DNA from: Takakia lepidozioides
Lineage: Eukaryota; Streptophyta; Takakiopsida; Takakiales; Takakiaceae
NCBI GenBank assembly: GCA_030704615.1
Contig: CM060731.1
Location: forward strand, 67,126,756-67,190,755
Reading direction: 5' to 3'
Length of the DNA: 64,000 nt
The notes under the pieces are model-generated. The model ran no database searches. It was not told where the DNA came from and worked only from the letters and a program-made list of their open reading frames with translations. Position 1 is the first letter of the stretch. Every line of letters begins with the position of its first letter. The position numbers and the translations under genes were made by a program. Shown here in pieces: positions 11,851 through 24,955 of the stretch.

Positions 11851-14800
11851 AGTGTATGCATTGACTCTTGATTTATCCTCTGGCTTAGATATTTAAAATG
11901 ATATTGTTGATTTGGGCAGTGAGGGTTATATTGTAGCAGCCCACTCCTTTTGGACATGATCTTAGACTTTAGTCCTAGAGAAGAGAGAGTAATGTTGAAT
12001 TGGGGTGCAAATTTTACTTTTAGGGATCCAGAGAAACATATATGCCACTGGTGGCGCTGTCGTTCTTTGTACTGAAATATTCTTGAGGTCAAGCTTTTGA
12101 TATAGGTGACTGCTCCACATATAGTAGCTACTAGTCTAGTCAACATATGGTAATGTGCTTAGTAAGTCCTCCCTCTGCAGTTTGGACAAAAGATGTACTG
12201 GCGTCAATGACCACACGCAAGTGTTGACCAAGGATAGGTTTTCTTCCAAGCTCTATGGACCAGTTACCCAATGTCTTCGAAATCCGAGGGAAATTCACAG
12301 CCTCAAGATCAATGAAATTACAAATTGAGCAGCATGGAGTTTCAAAAGTTCCTAGCAAATTTCTTTGGAACACTGCTTGCTAAGCTGCAGGCAGAGATTC
12401 TGGGGGATTGCAGATGGCCATGTCAACCAACTGTAATTGTGCACACGATTTCAATCAAAGATTGCTTCGGAAATGTGGACCAATCTAATTGAGGTGGGGA
12501 GCTCAAGTTCCTCTCTATTGACAGCAAAAGACCCAGCTGGCCAAGCCATATCGAGCATCTGAAGGTACAGGTCTATCCCTTCCCCAGAGGGCAAATGATT
12601 GTGGTGGAAAAGTGAGCTTTGCTAGACCATTCGTACATGTACGTGTACATTTGGATGTCACCTGCATTATGGGCTTTAGTATGAGGGAGAGAGAGAAAGA
12701 GTGGAAGTCAGTCTAATGCTTGATATTGCATGCATATGATCTCTCCTCATTCTAAACTGCATATCCTGTAAGTTAAAGGATTTCGAATACAGTTTATGTT
12801 AAAGGTGGGATACATGTAGTAGAGCAGGAGTCATGCAAGGTATTGATCAGGGACCGCACAACAAAATCAATATTAATGTGATTCAATCATTTAAAAAGTA
12901 GTTTGGGTAGATCAGCCACTTTTAGAGAGTTCTCCCGTTTTGTACTTCGATTCAGGTAGATGTTAGACGGAGTTGTTCAGAGTTGAAAGGGTTTAGACTC
13001 AAAAGAGACGTAGAACTACTTGGAAGTTATAATTCTTAACACTTGGACTGAACTTGTTGGGGTTGGGAGGGGAGAAGTTTTCGTCCAAACAATCTCCAGG
13101 TGGCCTGTTGGATGAACCACAAGGGGCACCAGTTGGTAATGACTGCGTTAGGAATTTAGCAGCTGAGACAATTTGTAGTGTTTTGAGTGCTGGTATAGCT
13201 TACGTCAGTGAACCGGTGGATTTGATACTTCATACTGTAAATACGGATTGCAAGTCAAGCGCTAGTCACTCTCTCAGTTATGTTTAAGATAAGTGTGTGA
13301 TAATTCATTTAACTGTGAACTTTGTGAAGTATATACAGTGTCATTATCGAACTTCCAATAGGGATATGACAGCTGAAGAGATTTGAGTACGTACATGGTC
13401 TATAAAGTGTGGGTAATGTACATGACTGTATATAATCCTAGATCTGTTTTTGGGAGGTAGTTACAATTAGCATGCAGAGATGCAAAGTGAGCTCTAGAAG
13501 GCTCTCAAATTGAAGTTACGTTTATGTTGATAGTGGTCAATGGCAGATTAATGTTGGTGTGTGGCTATGGTGCAAACATAGGCCTCTGGAGGTGGAAATA
13601 TAGCTTCCAGTTGTGGAGTCTATTTTCTCTAGTATTCAACGCTATGCAGAGCCTGCCGGACACAGCTAACAGCAGTCCAAGACTTGCAGGTACGAGGGCT
13701 AATAGGGTAATTCTAACCCTCATGAGATTACTAGTTTTAGACTTTACCACTCAATGGTAGAATGTTTTAGTGAGTGGGCTTGTCCTGGCTTTGGAGAAAA
13801 GACATTATGTTTAAAGGAACTTCATAGCGAGAGAAGGCCATCAAAGCTTGAACTGAGTCCATCGTTTAGGATGGGAAGGTGACAGCTGATTGTTATGACA
13901 ATTTTACTACCAGGTGGATAATAGATGGTGCGTGGGTCACACTGTCTCTGTATTGTCTCTTCCTGCTATGTGGGTCAAACATTGAAGGTCTAGGTCTTGA
14001 TAGACTGAGAGTGTTCAAATCTTGAAACTATGGGTTCATCAGATGATTTAGAGATCATTTATTACTCCTGGGAAATCCATATGATCAGGGATGCTGGAGC
14101 TCAGACTAGGGCATAGCTAATGGTTCCAAGTTTAAGTTTAAGTTCTTACAGTTCTATGTGGTTTCCTGGAGTGTGTTTGAATTCAACTGTTGTTTAAGAG
14201 ACAGATCAGTAATATCATCAGTTAGTTCTGGTCGTCAGAGTTGAAGGGTTTGTGGTGTGATTTTGGGAGGGTCTATGCGGCAGAGATATTTCGAGTCATG
14301 CCAGCGCTTGACTAATCCAGCTAGTGGCATGCACCTCATCTAGGATTGATGAAATAGACATAATAGATAGTTGATGCTGTGACATTTCGTCATGGCTGGC
14401 CAGCTCTCAGGCAAACTCATGAGGTGTAAAAATTGAGTTCGTGGAGTTAGTTTTGTTATATTTTCCGTTTTGCAGTAAAATAACAGTGAGTAACTATTCA
14501 CAGTTCAGGAGGATCTGAAGGAGATCTGAAGTGTACAATGCCTGTACCACTTCCATCAGGGTTACTCGTAATGGTAGCTCTTGGTCAGAAATATGTGACC
14601 TTGTAAACTGGAAGTAAAGAGGAAGAATGATGAATCCCTACATAACTGCATGTGCAATGCACGTCTGGTTTCGATCTTTCAGGTTAGCTTGCAGAGACTG
14701 CAAGGTCTTCAATTTTAGCAACCTTAGAGTATATCGAAATCATGATGTACCAACTCAACATCGGATTGGAATGTTCGTATGATCCTGTTGACTTAGTATT

Positions 14801-17800
14801 TTGCAGTGTTACATTTCTACCGGTTCCTAGGCCCATCCTAAAGTGGCCAGGCGCTATACCATGGGTCACATTCCGAAGGAAGCCATCCGTTTAGTTTGGT
14901 TGCAAGCTTTTATACTGTACTTTTTACTTGGCAACTTGAAACCATCTATGCTTCTTTAGCACGTCAAATAGCTATGAGCCTGATTTCAAGAGTAGCCTTG
15001 CCTAATGGTCGAGGCCCATCATAGTACTGTCCAATCGCACTTTTCCTCATAGCTGTATAATACATCTTGGTCTATCTGTTTGTTTGGAAAACTGAATGAC
15101 CACTGACCAAGCTACAATCTGACTACACTTGTACCCAAGGCTGATCTACCTGTGTTGAATTGGACACCTCGCCTTCCACGTCTGTAGTATTACTTTTCTT
15201 TCCGCACCTTACATGTCAACTAGCTTTGGCAGCTTGTCCGGAACTGTAGTGCTCAGTAGCAGATCAACGTAGTCAAGTGAATGTACCAATATCTGTTCTA
15301 CAATACGTTGAGCCTGCTCCCAACAAAGAGGGGAAAGGTGTTTGCCAGTTAGCTGTCTAATTTAGATACAGCCTGGGCTGACACCTTTAAAAAAAAATAT
15401 ATGTATCATTTTAAAACGAAAGGGGACGGAGGCCCTTTACTGACCGACACCTAAAAGGTGTGTATAATCGTATAATCTGACTTTCAATTACTAATTTTCT
15501 GGGAGTTGTGTTTACATGTGCCTGCCAAGAAAGTACCTACTGATGAAAGCTGACGCTGTGCCTTGGTTCCACCTGAAACAGGTGGCACAGCGACACTGGG
15601 ACCAAACCCAGTGGACCTTTAAGGGACGTTCGCCCCTAGAACTTACTCGGATCCTACCGGAATGCGACACATTGCACACCAACACTACACCTACGATAAA
15701 GAGCAAAATGCTTGGTGGTAAAGGATCCAACACATGTCGCCAGCAGTTCTGAATTCTGGAAGTCTTATATCCGGGAACTTTCATGGCATGTGTAAGTTGG
15801 GCACACGTCCCGCCGTCTAGCCGTTAGAGTAGGTTGCTGATCTGGTCAAAATTGCCCGACGTTGTGGGTGTGTACACCGTGCATTTGGTGAATGATGCAT
15901 TAGCAGTGTTTGCATGGTTGTATTGAAGCTGATGGTGTTCATGTACACAATTGATGAGCTCAGAAAAAGGCCCTGCTAAGCTGAGGAGGAGAGTGAATTG
16001 CTTCTGAGTATGGCTGGCAAGCTACAACCTATCCTCAACTTTCAAAATCTAGTTGCCTCTCTCCACCCGACTAAACAAATATACAGATTCACCACATTTA
16101 CTGCACAATGAATTTCTACCATCTAGATGCAAGATGTTTCAGACAAGAAATGATGCTGATTCAGCTACACCAGGGTTACCCAGCTGCTATCCAATTCAAA
16201 ACAGATTCTCAACTCAATTCAACACAGCAAGCTGAGGTTTGATGTCATGCTCAGCCATACATTATCTTCGATACCCGAACCTGGTGAGTGGTAGAACCAT
16301 CTCAGTAAACCATACCAGCTATATGATAAAGGGATCCTCTTGCCTCATATGATAAAGAGACTTCCACTTCAAATTTAACCATTCCATGTGGTACAATTGC
16401 AAACATCACTTCCAGACGGTGTTTTGCTTAAGAGTCGTTGTGGTTGCTAAGTGCGTTGGTGTCATGACAGATGCTATGTGTGCCATTGTTATTTCCCTTT
16501 CCAGTCAAACTCGTCGAGGTCATATTGGGATGACCCAGTTACAACCTAAGGATGCTATGAAGGCTTCCAAAGCTTCTGCAAATTAACAACCATACTACAA
16601 TTCGATGGGGAATGATGCAAATAAAAATACAACTGTAAAACTGACAAAATCTACACCTGCAAGTAGATGTCTCTTCATTATCTGCATCAAAGGAGTTGGT
16701 ATGACAGTTCTACCACCTAACCAGCCCAGAAGAAACACCATGTCCAGGGAATGCAGTCTCACAAGTCTCCTGCAAGTCTCCTGCCAGGATGACAACCCAG
16801 GTGAATCTCCCTGCAAGCAAGCCAGCATGACCACAACCATGCGAACATGTCCCAGAGATCTTCATAGAGAATGTCACATGGACATTCTACACCCCAGAAA
16901 ATTGTGGTTTCTGTGGTGTCACCATGTTGACATACTTAACCCTGAAGTGCACGAATCACCATGCAATTCAGGGTTGTGCCAAACCAAAAAAAACAGACAT
17001 AGCTTCAGAAGGTGGAAAACATTTCTCAGCAGTGATGTTGCATCACTATGAAAAAATATCTTTCATCACTAGCCATGGAAGTCAAAACAAATCTAGCTGT
17101 ACCAAACAATCCAACTCCCAGGAAATACCTGCCACCATGTCTCTGAAGTGGGCTCTCAGATTAAAGCCCCAGAAGGTGGAGATAAGACCTCTCCATCTGA
17201 GATTGTAGGAGCAATCTCTTTTCGCAACCTAAGCTAGTAACCCAGGAGGAAAGGAAATAGCTCTGCATACAGTTGCTCAGGCAGATTGCTCCCACTTCAA
17301 GCTCATCTTCCAGGGTACTAACAAGAGTGAGAGCTGCGGTTGTATAGGTTATGACTTCCAAAACAATTCCCAATGCCCTTTTGTCACAGGCAACCCAAAT
17401 AAGCCATTCTAGTGGTCCAAAAAACCCCATGCTCTGTTTCGATGGACAAGGGGGAAAAGACATAAATATATTTGTGTGCAAACGGAGAGGGAGAGGGAAA
17501 GGGAGGAGATGGTCCCTGGGATGAGGAGAATTACTGAACTTTGCGGCCATCTCATTGGGGAGTCCCTGCTTCTTATTCCACCACGAAGGACTGCAGTCTC
17601 CGGAGGTCTTACGTGGAAGAGACTTGACACTGAGGCTAAATACACAATCATATCCACAGTTGAACTACAAATGATTCACCAGAGCCCCCTCTCTTCCCAC
17701 CATTTCTTTCGATACACCTATCAAAAGCATTAAACACTGCCAGATCTTCCCAAAAGGAAATAAACAGTTTGATTTCGCATGTCCTTCTATGTCACGACTG

Positions 17801-18073
17801 TAAAGACTTAACAGAAGTTGATCACACATGATGGAGCTACGCGTATCTGTTACAATGTCGAAGTACTTTTTGCAGTGCTGTATTCTGGATCCTCTTAGCA
17901 GAATGCACTTGTGGATTCGTCACACAGATCACCACATCACGACGAACAACTGAGGCATATCCAGGCCAGTAGGTGACTTGCCCCCATGGCTCTTATTTAC
18001 TTTTCTCAGAGGAAGCACATGTCCACTACAAAGCGTATTGCAATAAGCAATCAACTGACAGTGGTTCTGTACT
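11851..18073. other. Long intergenic stretch, no confident gene
   Basis: Only short open frames occur, and none matches a family I recognise with splice support. A GA-rich tract lies near 17480-17510. The minus strand at about 17227-17330 has a short open stretch discussed in the findings as a possible decayed RTP1 C-terminal motif. Confidence 0.4.
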
Positions 18074-18079
18074 TTTATT
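18074..18079 (-). terminator. Possible polyadenylation signal of cytochrome c
   Basis: TTTATT on the plus strand reads AATAAA on the coding strand, about 160 bp downstream of the cytochrome c stop codon. Confidence 0.35.
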
Positions 18080-18235
18080 ACCCAAAATATGGGCAGTCAA
18101 TCAATTGTGAAAGCCCCTCGCTCACCATCTCTCTCACCCTCCTGAACAATAGCTCTCTAGCGAGCCCACCACCACTTCCCAACTTAAATGGCATGGAAAG
18201 GAGGTGCACCTAAACAACAAAACTGCAATTCCTGC

Positions 18236-18580
18236 TCATGAGGTCGAGGTCGAGGTCTTCAGGAAACTGATGAGGTCGGCCCGCTCTTGCGGCTTCTTCA
18301 AGCCAGGGAACACCATCTTAGTCCCCGGGATGTACTTTTTCGGTGCCAGCAAGTACTCATAGAGTGCTTCCTCGTCCCAAGTGACCGCCTTGTTCTTGTT
18401 AGCAGCTGAGTATGTATAACCCGGAGTCGTCCCCGAAATCCTCCCAAACAATCCAGACAGGTTTGGCCCTTGCTTGTGACCAGCGGCCTTCTCAACCGCG
18501 TGGCACTGCGCACACTTTGTTTTGAAGATCTTCTCCCCGGCCTTGCTGTTTCCTGGTGGTGCCTCTTTAAACGTCGACAT
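18236..18580 (-). CDS. CYTC: Cytochrome c (mitochondrial electron carrier), intronless
   Basis: A single uninterrupted frame of 114 residues matches plant cytochrome c from end to end. It starts [11 protein letters not shown], the usual extended plant N-terminus. The heme-attachment motif CAQCH follows GEKIFKT. Then come [22 protein letters not shown], the axial-methionine segment [12 protein letters not shown] and the C-terminal helix RADLISFLK. The protein carries electrons from complex III to complex IV in the mitochondrial intermembrane space. No residue expected for heme ligation is missing. Plant cytochrome c genes known to me usually contain introns, so the intronless form is notable and could mean a retrocopy or lineage-specific intron loss. 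The codon pattern is G+C-rich compared with the flanks. Two overlapping telo-boxes lie about 180 bp upstream of the start. The next gene upstream, on the same strand, ends about 0.8 kb away. Confidence 0.96.
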   Translation of the reverse strand: MSTFKEAPPGNSKAGEKIFKTKCAQCHAVEKAAGHKQGPNLSGLFGRISGTTPGYTYSAANKNKAVTWDEEALYEYLLAPKKYIPGTKMVFPGLKKPQERADLISFLKTSTSTS

Positions 18581-18758
18581 GGCCGCCCCTGATCGACTAC
18601 TCCAACACCTTCAGTCCACCCTTGTTCTGTGCCCAACCTCGCTCGCTGTCGCCCTAGATCTGTCAAACACGAAAGGGCACTGCTGGATGCTGACCGTACT
18701 CCCCCACAACTTAAATGTTAAAATAGACGCATCTAGAACTATGTAGTGCATTCTGCAC

Positions 18759-18773
18759 AAACCCTAAACCCTA
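18759..18773 (-). promoter_or_regulatory. Double telo-box in the cytochrome c promoter
   Basis: Two overlapping AAACCCTA motifs (18759-18766 and 18766-18773) lie upstream of the cytochrome c start. Telo-boxes are known plant promoter elements of translation-related and growth-linked genes. Their role here is inferred from position only. Confidence 0.45.
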
Positions 18774-19390
18774 TTACACGCTAATTAAGTAGGATTAATT
18801 AGCAGGGTGGTAAGCCGGCTGAGTAATAGAATGGAGTGCCTAAAGTCCATGACAACTTTGACTGACCTCTTCAAGATCGGCCATGCAGAGATTTCAAGTC
18901 TGATGTAGCTCAGTGCCAACGGCTCAACCTCCCAGTGTGTAAAGGCTGTACAGTGTATACAGAAATGTGACAAATTTTGAAGCCAAATCAAAATTTTCAT
19001 AGGAATTCTATGAGCACAATGAAAGTTTGTTATGTTGGACTAAGCTGAGAGTAGAAGTAGAGCAATTCTGTCTCATAAACCAATATTTTGCATCCAGTGT
19101 CCTTCCAACCAGAGCACAATCTGGATGGAAATCAGAATCAACAAATGCATACTTGGAAAAAAAGAGGGTTTTTAGGATGCAAACTCAGAACACTGAGACT
19201 TGAGAGGGTTGTGCTGCAAAAATCACCATAGATCTCTCAGTATTTACAATAGTTACACCTTGACGTTGTTTGAAATCTATCCACTACTGTCGAGTAGAAA
19301 CATTAGACAAAGATGGCTCACCTGCTAACATTCTCTGTGATACAAGCCCCAGGAATGACTGGTTCAGTCTGGGAGCCTCTACGAGTTGTG

Positions 19391-22300
19391 TTACAATAGT
19401 GTCGAAATGGCCCCGAGCAAAGCCGAAGTCACACTCTTCAGATTATCTGACAAACCCTGGTATCCATACACCCTTTCCAGTGAGTATCTTATCCCAATTA
19501 AACTGCCATCCACTTGTTCCTTGCTTACATCTGGTGCAGCTGAGCCCAGATTTCTACCTAGGCCACTTAGTAGACTGCGTGTTATGTGCAAGATGAGCTC
19601 CAACATTTCTTCATCTTCCACACTGAGTGTGTCATCCAACAAAGCCTGCAGCAGGCACAACAAGCTGTTTAGAAGGTCCTAAATGCTCAGAGGAAAAGAA
19701 GATTGACATCAAAAGCAAATGACCCGATCCTCCTTTCAGACTCACAGCACCCCACCTCCTGCTTTGTCTTGAGGATTGTGACCCTCAATTCAACTGGGCA
19801 CGTAGGGAAGGAGCTTCATGTGTTTGCTAGAATGCACAAATAATACAATCGATTAATGATGCTTTGCTGACAAGGAGCCTGCTCTGGACAACTAGTCCTT
19901 GCAAAGCCAACTAAAGATGTCACCAACCGTATGCAACTCGCTTGCACAGCCAAACACCAGCTTATTCCTGAATTGCTCATTGATCTAAGAATTGGCATAG
20001 AGAAGGAACACAAAAGTTACTATGCCTTGAGGAAAGAAAGGGCCCCCAGTGTATCTTGCTCCATCGCCTTTGCCCCAAGTGCCTCACTGATTTCTTCAAA
20101 GACTTGCAAACATGCAAACAGTTCTTGAGGAGCCCTCATCTCCCCATAAGACTGCCCTTCCAGAACCCTTTCACGAACAGCTTGCTGTAGTTTGAGAACT
20201 CGCCGCAGAAGCTTGTCCATGATAGCTATTGCTAGGCCCCAATTTTTTGTTACCAGTATCAGGTCTGACAAGTACCTGCACTCACAAAACAAGTATTTGA
20301 ATCAGAAAGACCACCATGATAACAAGAGGGTGCATGTTGTGAGGCAGTCTCCAACAACTCAATAGGGCAGTCTCCAGCAAATGACAAAACCAGGGCAGTG
20401 ACAAGCAATTACAGAGAAAGAGAGATGGACAACATTGTAGTGCACACAATACAATTCAGCAACTCATGATTTAATGAACAGGTCTGTCCCCCCATGAGGA
20501 TCACCCGTCCAGTACCTTTGACAAATCACATCTTCATGACAAAGATGAGATAATCAACGTGACTCATGTCCCTAGATGCACTGCATGCTTGTCATCATCC
20601 AGAGAGAGCCCCACCATCCCTCTCGCAAGGAGGGCCCATCCACCTCTGAAGAACTATAACGAGCTCAAACAGGGGCAACCCCAATTACAAATTGAATGTA
20701 AGCTAGTTCAGTGGCGCAAGGGATGTTATAAAACACATACTGTGCGGCTGTGCGCTTTTGTTGTCTGCCAGTTTCCAAAGCTTCCCTGATCTCACCATCC
20801 GCTCCGGGCCATTCAAATACTCCAACATCCATATCAATCAAAAAAGCACTTGCTACAGACAAGGAATGGTTCACAGGCTGTTCTATACGATCAAGCGCAA
20901 TGTCAGCTACAGCAGCCCTCAGTCTTCCAACGATACTCCACGTCACATTAGTATCATTACTGGTGTCAACATGCTGCTTATTCAAGAACCCCTTTGGAAA
21001 ACCTGCATGACCTGCAGCTCTTTGGCTTGGATTTACTTTACCTGCATAAGTTCAGGCACATCACATTATTGACAGTATCAAAGTTTTGGTAAAACTCATT
21101 CAGAAAGACCTGCCTATAAGCTCTATTGTGGACAATGAAACAATAGAATGAGGATGCTCTGTAGTCATCACTGATACCAGTAAAAAAGTATCCCACACCC
21201 ATCTACTTACTGGAAAGCTGACTGCCTCCAAAGCTTCAAGAGACCTACCACCACTGTTACCTCCTTCAGCTGCCATTCCAGCTGTATCCTGTACAATCTG
21301 GCGTGTATCTTTCCTCTGCTGCTGTCCCTCAGTACTTGATGGCCCCAGCAAGTAATGAAGCATAAATATAAATGATGCGATAGGTTCAGTTAGCTGGAGG
21401 AGGGGTTGTCGCAGAGCCAAAGCACCCTCATGGCCTGCAGTCAGCAGTACTTGTATTTGAAAGAGGCTATTCACCAGCAAGGTCTCTGTCATTGAATCTT
21501 GTCTCAGATGGCTTCCCTCTTTGGACTTTGACCCATCCGTGTCCGTGCTAGTTTGTATGTGGACCCATCCAAGCAAAGGAATGAGCAACGGCTCCAGTAA
21601 ATACTCCTGGCAAAGCCCCGGCTCACGGGCAGCCATCTTACATGCCATAATTACCGATGTATGGTGCATGTTAATGAGTGCAAGTGCAGCAGATTCCCCT
21701 TCCTTAGGCCCATCCTTTTGCAAGAGAGGAGGAAGTAAGAGGGGTGGTAGCTGGGGGCACACTGCTTCATAGTAGTGCCGTGGGGTAGTGACATATTTGG
21801 GAGTTTTGGCAAGATGCAAGGCTACATGCTCATATACCTTCACATTTCCCTGCAACCCAACAAACATGTCTGTCACTTGCCACTGTCTCCTTCCGTTCTC
21901 CTTGGGCCCCAGTCTTACATTACTAGACAGCCAGAGAGACACATGGAGAAGATCCCAACATTACTAACTAATCTCAATGTACATAAGACTGAAAATTTAA
22001 ACGCCTCCTTCCCCAACCAATTTCATAGCAAACCCCCAAAATACTTCCAGGTCCTCATTATCAGATACATCTAAAAACAGTATACAGAAAAGTGAGAAAC
22101 AAAAACCAGAAACAAAACTTCTGTACCACCATACCACAGTCTAGCAGGAAAGTATACAGGCTCACCCCTTGACTGGTACCGACAAGCCTCTCCATCACAG
22201 CAGCCACCCCTCCCTCCCGCATCACTAGCCTTGACAAGAGCTTTCCCACTTCAGATTTCAACCATGGAGGAGGAACTGGAGCATCCTGCCCAAGCAGAAT

Positions 22301-24743
22301 AAAAAGCGCTTCCACCATGTGTGCAACTGGGAGGCACTCCATCATTTCATCCATCCTTCTCACTGCAAGCTCTCGCCAATCCTCTCTCCCAGGTGTTGCT
22401 CCACCTGCAGGCACTTGGACACAAATGAGGTAAGTCCACAGAGAAGAAAGCTCTAAACGACGCAGCACACAGCTCTTGATCCACTAGCTTATCCATCTCC
22501 ATTTGAGATTCCATCGACCATCCTTGCTGGAGTTGCTTTGCACCAATGTTGACTCACACGTAAAGAAGGGGAGGAAGGAACAAATGTTCCATAGGGTAAT
22601 GAAAGAGGCTCATCAAGGAAGGCTCCAGTCCCACCTACCTACCAGAGTTTGCCAGTTGAATGTAAGCTGCACACAGATCAGGGAGATGATAGAACATCAC
22701 AAGCTGAGGTAGAGCTGCTGCTGATAGTTCGGTATTACCCTGAAACTCCTCCCTGTTCATAGTGCTCTCCATCGAGTTCTGTAGTCTTGTGGTGCCCTCC
22801 AAATTTGCAGTTTGATTGCTGTTGCTACTCTGGGAAGTCTGGTTCCTGGCTATGAGGGATGGATTTTGCTGTCCAGGCCTTCGAGCACTATCCAGGACAA
22901 GAGATGCCAACAGCTCAGCTGACTGGGGAAGATGATAGATGTCCACATTTGAAGTCTCAGTAGGAGGCTCAAGTATAGATGGTGAACGACTGAGAGATCC
23001 AGAATCTGCATCAAGATCAAGATTTGGCAGAAAACACATGGAAACTCACTTCAATGCTTGCATGACGAAAGAGAGTTTAAAAATCAAGCATAAATATTTC
23101 AAGGTGATAGGGTTGTTGGCATCTATTTGAGGTTACTTAATAGCCATCAGCACAGCAATTCAATTACTGTATCTAATAAGCAACAACACAAATTCTCCCA
23201 TAATCTTACCATCTACCAATCATGGTTTATAACAAGTAAACTTTCTGTCTGTGCATTTGATTTACTTACCGATGATCTGATTTATACTAGCTAACACATG
23301 CTCCAATATGCAGCTGCTGCACCCTTTCTGTAGGACACACAGGATCATGACCAAGCTAAGGTTCAATGTACAAATCAGATTGAAGTGAAGTAAAGTATGG
23401 TATCCCCATGGTTATCATGGAATTGCCCTCATCTGGTCCTCATCTTATCCATTTGGGGTTGAACATGTCTTGTCATCCTGCTCACAAGCATTATGATAGT
23501 TCCCTCACTTATGCCTGCCAGAGACAGATGGTGGAGTGTCTAGTGCCAAATTTAGACTGATAACTGCAGATATTCCTTGCCCACTCTACCACTGAGTATG
23601 GAGGGAATCTGTTAATGATCTTCCATTCTAATCAAGCAGGCAGGTTTTAAAACCTGAAGCATGCTTGGAAATAGCAGCCACGGCCGCTGCTGCTGCCTTG
23701 CCTCCAAACCGATTCTGCAAAGGAATGCCCACTCCAGGGCTCAAGTGTGGATAGATCCCCCATCTCACCATGAGCTCCAGAACGGCCTTCACCACGGCCC
23801 AGTCAGGCGAGTTGAGAGCAACGTTCTTGCCATCTGCCAGGGAAGACCAGATGCCATCCAACAGCATTCTGCAGCAATCCAGCACCTGGCTTGCATCCAC
23901 ACCATCATTGGTGGGGCCATCTGTACTTGCAACATTTTCAGAGTGCCAAAGATTCAGAATTTGTCCCTTGCACATGAATCTGTTGTGACATGGAGTACTA
24001 AAGGCGGCCAAAGTGGCTTGAATGTCCCCTACTGTCTTGGGAGATCAACCGAGTTCCAGCATTGTTTGACAACTAATTGACACACATTGCTCCGGTACCA
24101 ACGTAATACCAATTTTTTAAAGCATATTTTCAGCGGAAGGAAGTCTAGCACCCCTTCCTCTTGTCAACATGTGAATTAGTGAGGGAAGAACTTTGTTGAT
24201 TACCATCAGGTAACACCAAACCACACTAAAAACCAAGCAGCAATTTCTGAGTTCAAAAACGAAATGACGGTTCTCCACGTCCTCTTTATAGTCATGGCAA
24301 TGTTTGAAATATATCTTCGCAACCTATCGCATCCGATTAGTTAATTCCAACTGCTTCCTTTCTTGCAACATCCAAGACAACAGCTGTAATGAAGAAACTA
24401 GACTGCAATGGCCAGTGTACATCTCGAGCACACCGGGTGCTAGGAGTTGCCAGTGGTCTGATTTTCTCTCGAAAAATCGCAGTAGCATCGATAGAAGGTT
24501 GTACTGTGCTACACATATGTGTGGATGGTGTAAAGTTAGCCATAGAAGTGGCCTGGTCGTACTGTGATCAGTCTGTAGCTCCCTAATGACGTTGATGTGG
24601 ATAATGGTGAGATGATCTTAGCAGTTTTAGAAGATTATGTTACCTTGATTCTTCACTGATGATAGAATCGATCGTGCTTGCTTCAGAGCTTCTGTCACAG
24701 CTGGCCTCCCCTCCCCAAGACTCTCGGTTTGAGAAAAGTCCAT
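19391..24743 (-). CDS. TANGO6/RTP1-like HEAT-repeat protein
   Basis: Exons in coding order, with phases that agree at every junction except the last: 24743-24644, 24031-23654, 23005-22643, 22404-22166, 21849-21211, 20973-20741, 20275-20021, 19664-19529, then 19456-19391. This gives about 800 residues. The exon 2-to-3 donor is a weak GTTTTA. The start is MDFSQTESLGEG. The family signature is in exons 4-5: REGGVAAVMERLVG, then TPRHYYEAVCPQLPPLL and CQEYLLEPLLIPLLGWVH, matching the RTP1_C1 region of TANGO6 (TMCO7)/Rtp1. Yeast Rtp1 acts in assembly and nuclear import of RNA polymerase II; animal TANGO6 is linked to secretion. The final exon is uncertain: the 72-nt interval 19528-19457 begins GTAAGC and ends CAG but is also open in frame, and a TAA follows at 19391. 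The C-terminal RTP1_C2 domain expected in this family was not found. A telo-box lies in the upstream region. Confidence 0.82.
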
Positions 24744-24933
24744 GGCCAACGAGGGTGAAATTTAAAATAAGACTTCCTTGGTACATAATTGCGTGGTGAA
24801 CGCGTAGTGGACCAAAGTGTGATCGAGATTCGAGGAAGGAAGAGGACAAGCTGAAGATGCAGCAAGAGGAGTCGATTTATGCATCGAGGAAGACTATCAA
24901 GCAAAGGGAAGATTGGATTGTAAGCTTTGGCTA

Positions 24934-24955
24934 AAACCCTAGATCCTAACCCTAG
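24934..24955 (-). promoter_or_regulatory. Telo-box upstream of the TANGO6-like gene
   Basis: AAACCCTA at 24934-24941, followed by a second CCTAACCCTAG, lies about 190 bp upstream of the proposed start codon of the minus-strand gene. Function is inferred from motif and position. Confidence 0.4.

Noticed and set aside
16595-17208. Overlapping open frames on both strands near 16.6-17.2 kb
   Set aside because: No recognisable motif, no splice support, and both strands are equally open.
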